Both the position numbers and the translations under genes were made by a program. From NCBI GenBank assembly GCA_014860745.1, contig JACZJC010000064.1:62001-126000 (forward strand): a stretch of 64,000 nucleotides of DNA, in the 5' to 3' direction. Below, in pieces: positions 61,449-64,000 of the stretch. Origin of the DNA: Anaerolineales bacterium. Lineage in GTDB: Bacteria; Chloroflexota; Anaerolineae; Anaerolineales; Villigracilaceae. The notes below the pieces were generated by a model. That model did no database searches. It was not told the origin of the DNA and saw only the letters and a list, made by a program, of their open reading frames with translations. The number at the start of each line of letters is the position of its first letter. Positions within the stretch are counted from its first letter, which is position 1.

Positions 61449-61985
61449 TTAAAACTCAATTCCCGCCTGCGCCTGAATCCCTTTTTGAAATGGATGTTTC
61501 ACTTCGACCATCTCCGTCACCAGGTCGGCGTAATCGACCAGCGCTTTGGGAGCATCCCGCCCGGTAATAACGAGGTGCATGTCTTCCGGTTTGTTGGCTT
61601 TGAGCCATTCGATCACCTCAGCCGAATCCAGCCAGCCGAAATGCAGGGCGTAGGTGAATTCATCCAAAACGATCAGGTCGTAATTTCGGCTGGAGATTTT
61701 TTCCTTTGCGATCTCCCAGCCTTGAAGCGCGCGGGCGACGGTCTCATCCATGTCCTTGGAAGTCCAGGTGAAGCCGTCGCCGGTGGCAAACCAGTCAATG
61801 CCGAGTTTTTTCGCAGCTTTGATCTCACCCCATTGCCCGGTCTCGGCTTTGATGAATTGCACCACGCACACGCGGAACCCGCGTCCCCACGAACGCAGCA
61901 GCATGCCGAAAGCCGAAGTGCTTTTTCCCTTGCCGTTCCCCGTATTGACGATGACCAATCCGTGTTTTATTTTTTGTTTGTTCAT
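61449..61985 (-). CDS. cobO: Cob(I)alamin / corrinoid adenosyltransferase
   Basis: 178 residues of the CobA/CobO/BtuR family. P-loop [42 protein letters not shown] and VITGRDAP. It adds the 5'-deoxyadenosyl group to reduced corrinoid. Its start is immediately after the stop of the permease gene (no gap), indicating a coupled operon. Confidence 0.96.
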   Translation of the reverse strand: MNKQKIKHGLVIVNTGNGKGKSTSAFGMLLRSWGRGFRVCVVQFIKAETGQWGEIKAAKKLGIDWFATGDGFTWTSKDMDETVARALQGWEIAKEKISSRNYDLIVLDEFTYALHFGWLDSAEVIEWLKANKPEDMHLVITGRDAPKALVDYADLVTEMVEVKHPFQKGIQAQAGIEF

Positions 61986-62981
61986 CTACCATAATCCCTG
62001 ATTTTTCGAACGGCGCAGCACCCACAGAAAAAAGGGCGCACCCGCCAGGGCAGTGACAATACCCACCGGTAATTCCTGCGGCGCCAGCACAATGCGGGAT
62101 AACACATCTGCAAACAAAAGCGCGGATGCGCCCCCAAGAATGCTGAGTGGAATGATACGGCGATAATCCACTCCCCACCACATGCGCACCACATGCGGAA
62201 CGATGAGTCCCACAAAGCCGATGATGCCCGCGAACGAAACTGCCGCCGCCGTGACGAGTGAAGCCGCCGCAATGATGATGAATTTTGCGCGCCGCACATT
62301 CAATCCCATTTGGGTGGCCTGGTCGTCGCCGAATTGCAGGAGGTTCAATGCATATCCGCTCAAGACCAGTGTAGCCAGGCCAATGAACAGGTACGGAATG
62401 AGCGCCAGCGTGGCGTCCCAGCCCGCGAGGCTTACGCCTCCCAACAGCCAACCGATCGCGCGGCGAACTTCACCGGTTGAGCGGAGCACAAGAAAGGACG
62501 TCAGCGATGTGGCAAACGAAGAGACCGCCACGCCAGCCAGAATCAAGTTTGTGGTCGGCACGGTTCCACCGACATGCGCAAAGTTGTAAACGAGATAAAC
62601 CGTCAACAGGCTGGTGATGAAAGCCGCGAGCGGAATCGCCAACAGCCCAAGCGCAGTGTACGGCCAGTTGATGGACATGGCCATGATCGCCCCCAACCCC
62701 GCGCCCGAAGCGACGCCGATCAAAAATGGATCCGCCAGCGGGTTGCGGAAGAGTCCCTGATAGGCCGCGCCGCTGCCTGCCAGCGCCGCTCCCACCAACG
62801 CGATCAGCACCGTCCGCGGCAGACGGATGTCCCACAGAATGGTGCGGAAGGTTTCATTGTCTGTCGTTCCAATAATCGCATGCCAGACGTCCGCCGGCGA
62901 AATGAAAACGGAACCGATCGCGAGGCTGAGCAGCAGGGCGGTCAGAAGAAAGAGAGAGGAGGAGAGATAGGGATGGCGCAT
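61986..62981 (-). CDS. btuC: Cobalamin ABC transporter permease (BtuC-like)
   Basis: 331 residues with nine to ten membrane segments of the FecCD/BtuC family. DIRLPRTVLIALVGAALAGSGAAYQGLFRNPLADPFLIG is characteristic in pattern; GFVGLIVPHVVRMWWGVDYR contacts the ATPase. It follows the binding-protein gene after a 91-bp gap that contains a 7-nt tract. Context with cob genes argues for corrinoid rather than iron-siderophore transport. Confidence 0.93.
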   Translation of the reverse strand: MRHPYLSSSLFLLTALLLSLAIGSVFISPADVWHAIIGTTDNETFRTILWDIRLPRTVLIALVGAALAGSGAAYQGLFRNPLADPFLIGVASGAGLGAIMAMSINWPYTALGLLAIPLAAFITSLLTVYLVYNFAHVGGTVPTTNLILAGVAVSSFATSLTSFLVLRSTGEVRRAIGWLLGGVSLAGWDATLALIPYLFIGLATLVLSGYALNLLQFGDDQATQMGLNVRRAKFIIIAAASLVTAAAVSFAGIIGFVGLIVPHVVRMWWGVDYRRIIPLSILGGASALLFADVLSRIVLAPQELPVGIVTALAGAPFFLWVLRRSKNQGLW

Positions 62982-62985
62982 GGGG

Positions 62986-63027
62986 ACAGTTGACAGTGAC
63001 CAGTAATCAGTGGTCAGGCATCAGGTT
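62986..63027. repeat. 7-nt tract between btuF and btuC
   Basis: Six 7-nt units: ACAGTTG, ACAGTGA, CCAGTAA, TCAGTGG, TCAGGCA, TCAGGTT. Confidence 0.92.
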
Positions 63028-63072
63028 TTCTTGAATCTCCTTTTTTGACCATCCGACCACTCGAATATTCGA

Positions 63073-64000
63073 CTACTGAAACAAGTCCGGTCTCAGCAGT
63101 TTTGCCAACTCTTCGAGCGCATCCACCAGGCGCGGGCCGGGGCGGCTGACCAGATCGTCATTGAAAGGCACGACATTTCCGTTTTTTACCGCGCTCAGGT
63201 TTTCCCAACCGGGGCGCTGCGCGATGGTTTCAGCACTGACGCCATATCTTGCATCACCAAGAATGATGAAGGCCGGGTCCGCCGCCACCACTTGTTCAAG
63301 GCTCAGTTGGGGATAACCGTCAATATCGGAAGCGATGTTGTAGCCACCAGCGCGTTCGATCAACTGTGTGATGAAGGTGCCTTTACCGGCGGTGAAAGGC
63401 TTGGCGGGATCGGTGGCATCCAGTTCGTAAAAGACACTAAAGCGCGAGCTGATCGGCAGGAGTTTCTCATCCACTGCGGCCACACGTTCCTTCAGCGATT
63501 CGATCAAGGTGGCGGCTTCGGATTCTCGCCCGGTCAATTGGGCGACAATCTTAAGATTGTCGTACATTTCTTCAAGGGTGAGCGGGTTGCTCAAGTAATA
63601 AACCGTCAGTCCCAGGTCTTCAAGCTGTTTGACTTGTTCCGGCGTATTGATCTCCGCCGCCAAAATGAGATCGGGTTTCAAGGAAACGAGCAATTCCGTG
63701 TTCAAGGCTTCGAAGGCCGAGCCAATATCGGTGACGCCGGCCGCCTCGGCGGGATAATCCGAAAACTGGTCGCGTCCCACCAGCTGCGAACCTGCGCCGA
63801 TCGCGAAAAGGATTTCCGTATTCGATGGCGCAAGCGAGATCACGCGCTGGGCGGGGCCGTCCAGTTTGATCTCGCGGCCAAGGCCGTCGGTGAGATGAAT
63901 ATCCGTAGAAACAGGAGCAGGCGCTTCGGTCGGGGTCGAGGCGGGGGCGCATCCTGTGATGAAGAGCGCGAGCAGTAAAGTGAAAACTAAAAACTTGCGA
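63073..64000 (-). CDS. btuF: Cobalamin ABC transporter substrate-binding lipoprotein (BtuF-like), 5' end outside
   Basis: At least 308 residues are visible; the frame is open to the window edge and the start codon lies just beyond. The visible part begins RKFLVFTLLLALFITGC, a lipoprotein signal with lipidated Cys. It continues through a Pro/Thr linker to the periplasmic-binding-protein type III fold: DGLGREIKLDGPAQRVISLA, PSNTEILFAIGAG, LKPDLILAAEI, LSNPLTLEEMYDNL. It captures corrinoid outside the membrane for the BtuC/BtuD importer. First gene of the visible operon; any B12 riboswitch would lie outside the window. Confidence 0.92.
   Translation of the reverse strand, partial: RKFLVFTLLLALFITGCAPASTPTEAPAPVSTDIHLTDGLGREIKLDGPAQRVISLAPSNTEILFAIGAGSQLVGRDQFSDYPAEAAGVTDIGSAFEALNTELLVSLKPDLILAAEINTPEQVKQLEDLGLTVYYLSNPLTLEEMYDNLKIVAQLTGRESEAATLIESLKERVAAVDEKLLPISSRFSVFYELDATDPAKPFTAGKGTFITQLIERAGGYNIASDIDGYPQLSLEQVVAADPAFIILGDARYGVSAETIAQRPGWENLSAVKNGNVVPFNDDLVSRPGPRLVDALEELAKLLRPDLFQ

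Overview
The window looks like a chromosomal piece of a Chloroflexota bacterium, probably class Anaerolineae. The reasons are two membrane proteins with the YYY motif of the DUF2298 family (known from Chloroflexota and Archaea), a very long SecA without a zinc tail, lipoproteins with ordinary lipoboxes, and dense small palindromic repeats. These are inferences from gene content; no rRNA or tRNA gene was seen. Most of the window is GC-rich (one hand-counted line near 14.3 kb is 58% GC). The stretch from about 3.2 to 8.4 kb is clearly AT-rich (a line near 6.5 kb is 37% GC).

Layout. 0-2.4 kb: a candidate ComQXPA-like peptide quorum-sensing locus. It has the start of a membrane sensor kinase with a PDZ-like loop, a 56-residue peptide with two Trp near its end, an isoprenyl-diphosphate-synthase-like enzyme and a LuxR-type response regulator. 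2.7-3.0 kb: a YezD/DUF2292-like small protein with a near-consensus promoter. 3.2-8.4 kb: an AT-rich four-gene island of two lipoproteins (one with a von Willebrand A domain) and two membrane proteins. 8.6-23.3 kb: housekeeping genes secA, adenosine deaminase, aconitase and lepA, a TIR-domain membrane protein, a flippase-like protein, a sugar epimerase and mscS. 23.3-40.5 kb: envelope and glycan genes, comprising a glycosyltransferase, two methyltransferases, four giant GT-C or DUF2298 membrane proteins, cmk and two PlsC-like acyltransferases. 40.6-47.3 kb: a large sensor kinase and a potassium module (KimA-like permease plus two TrkA/KtrA-like subunits). 47.3-51.4 kb: an asymmetric heterodimeric ABC exporter and a 49-residue membrane peptide. 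51.4-57.2 kb: APH(6)-like kinase, sigma-region-4-like protein, GH1 glucosidase, RlmB-like methylase, a four-helix-bundle protein and cysS. 57.4-64 kb: a minus-strand cobalamin uptake and nucleotide-loop operon (btuF, btuC, cobO, cobT, cobS, cobC, cobU, btuD).

Across the window lie several classes of interspersed repeat: (a) CCCTCACCC...GGGTGAGGG palindromes, (b) about 100-bp elements ended by TGTCATTGCGAG, (c) GC-rich palindromes and a TTCGACAGGCTCAGG element, some inserted in frame within genes, and (d) at least 13 tracts with a strict 7-nt period, often folding back as palindromes, several inside membrane-protein genes. One pair of the 7-nt tracts brackets the lone four-helix-bundle gene. 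The two observations most worth follow-up are the ComQXPA-like locus and the 7-nt tracts.
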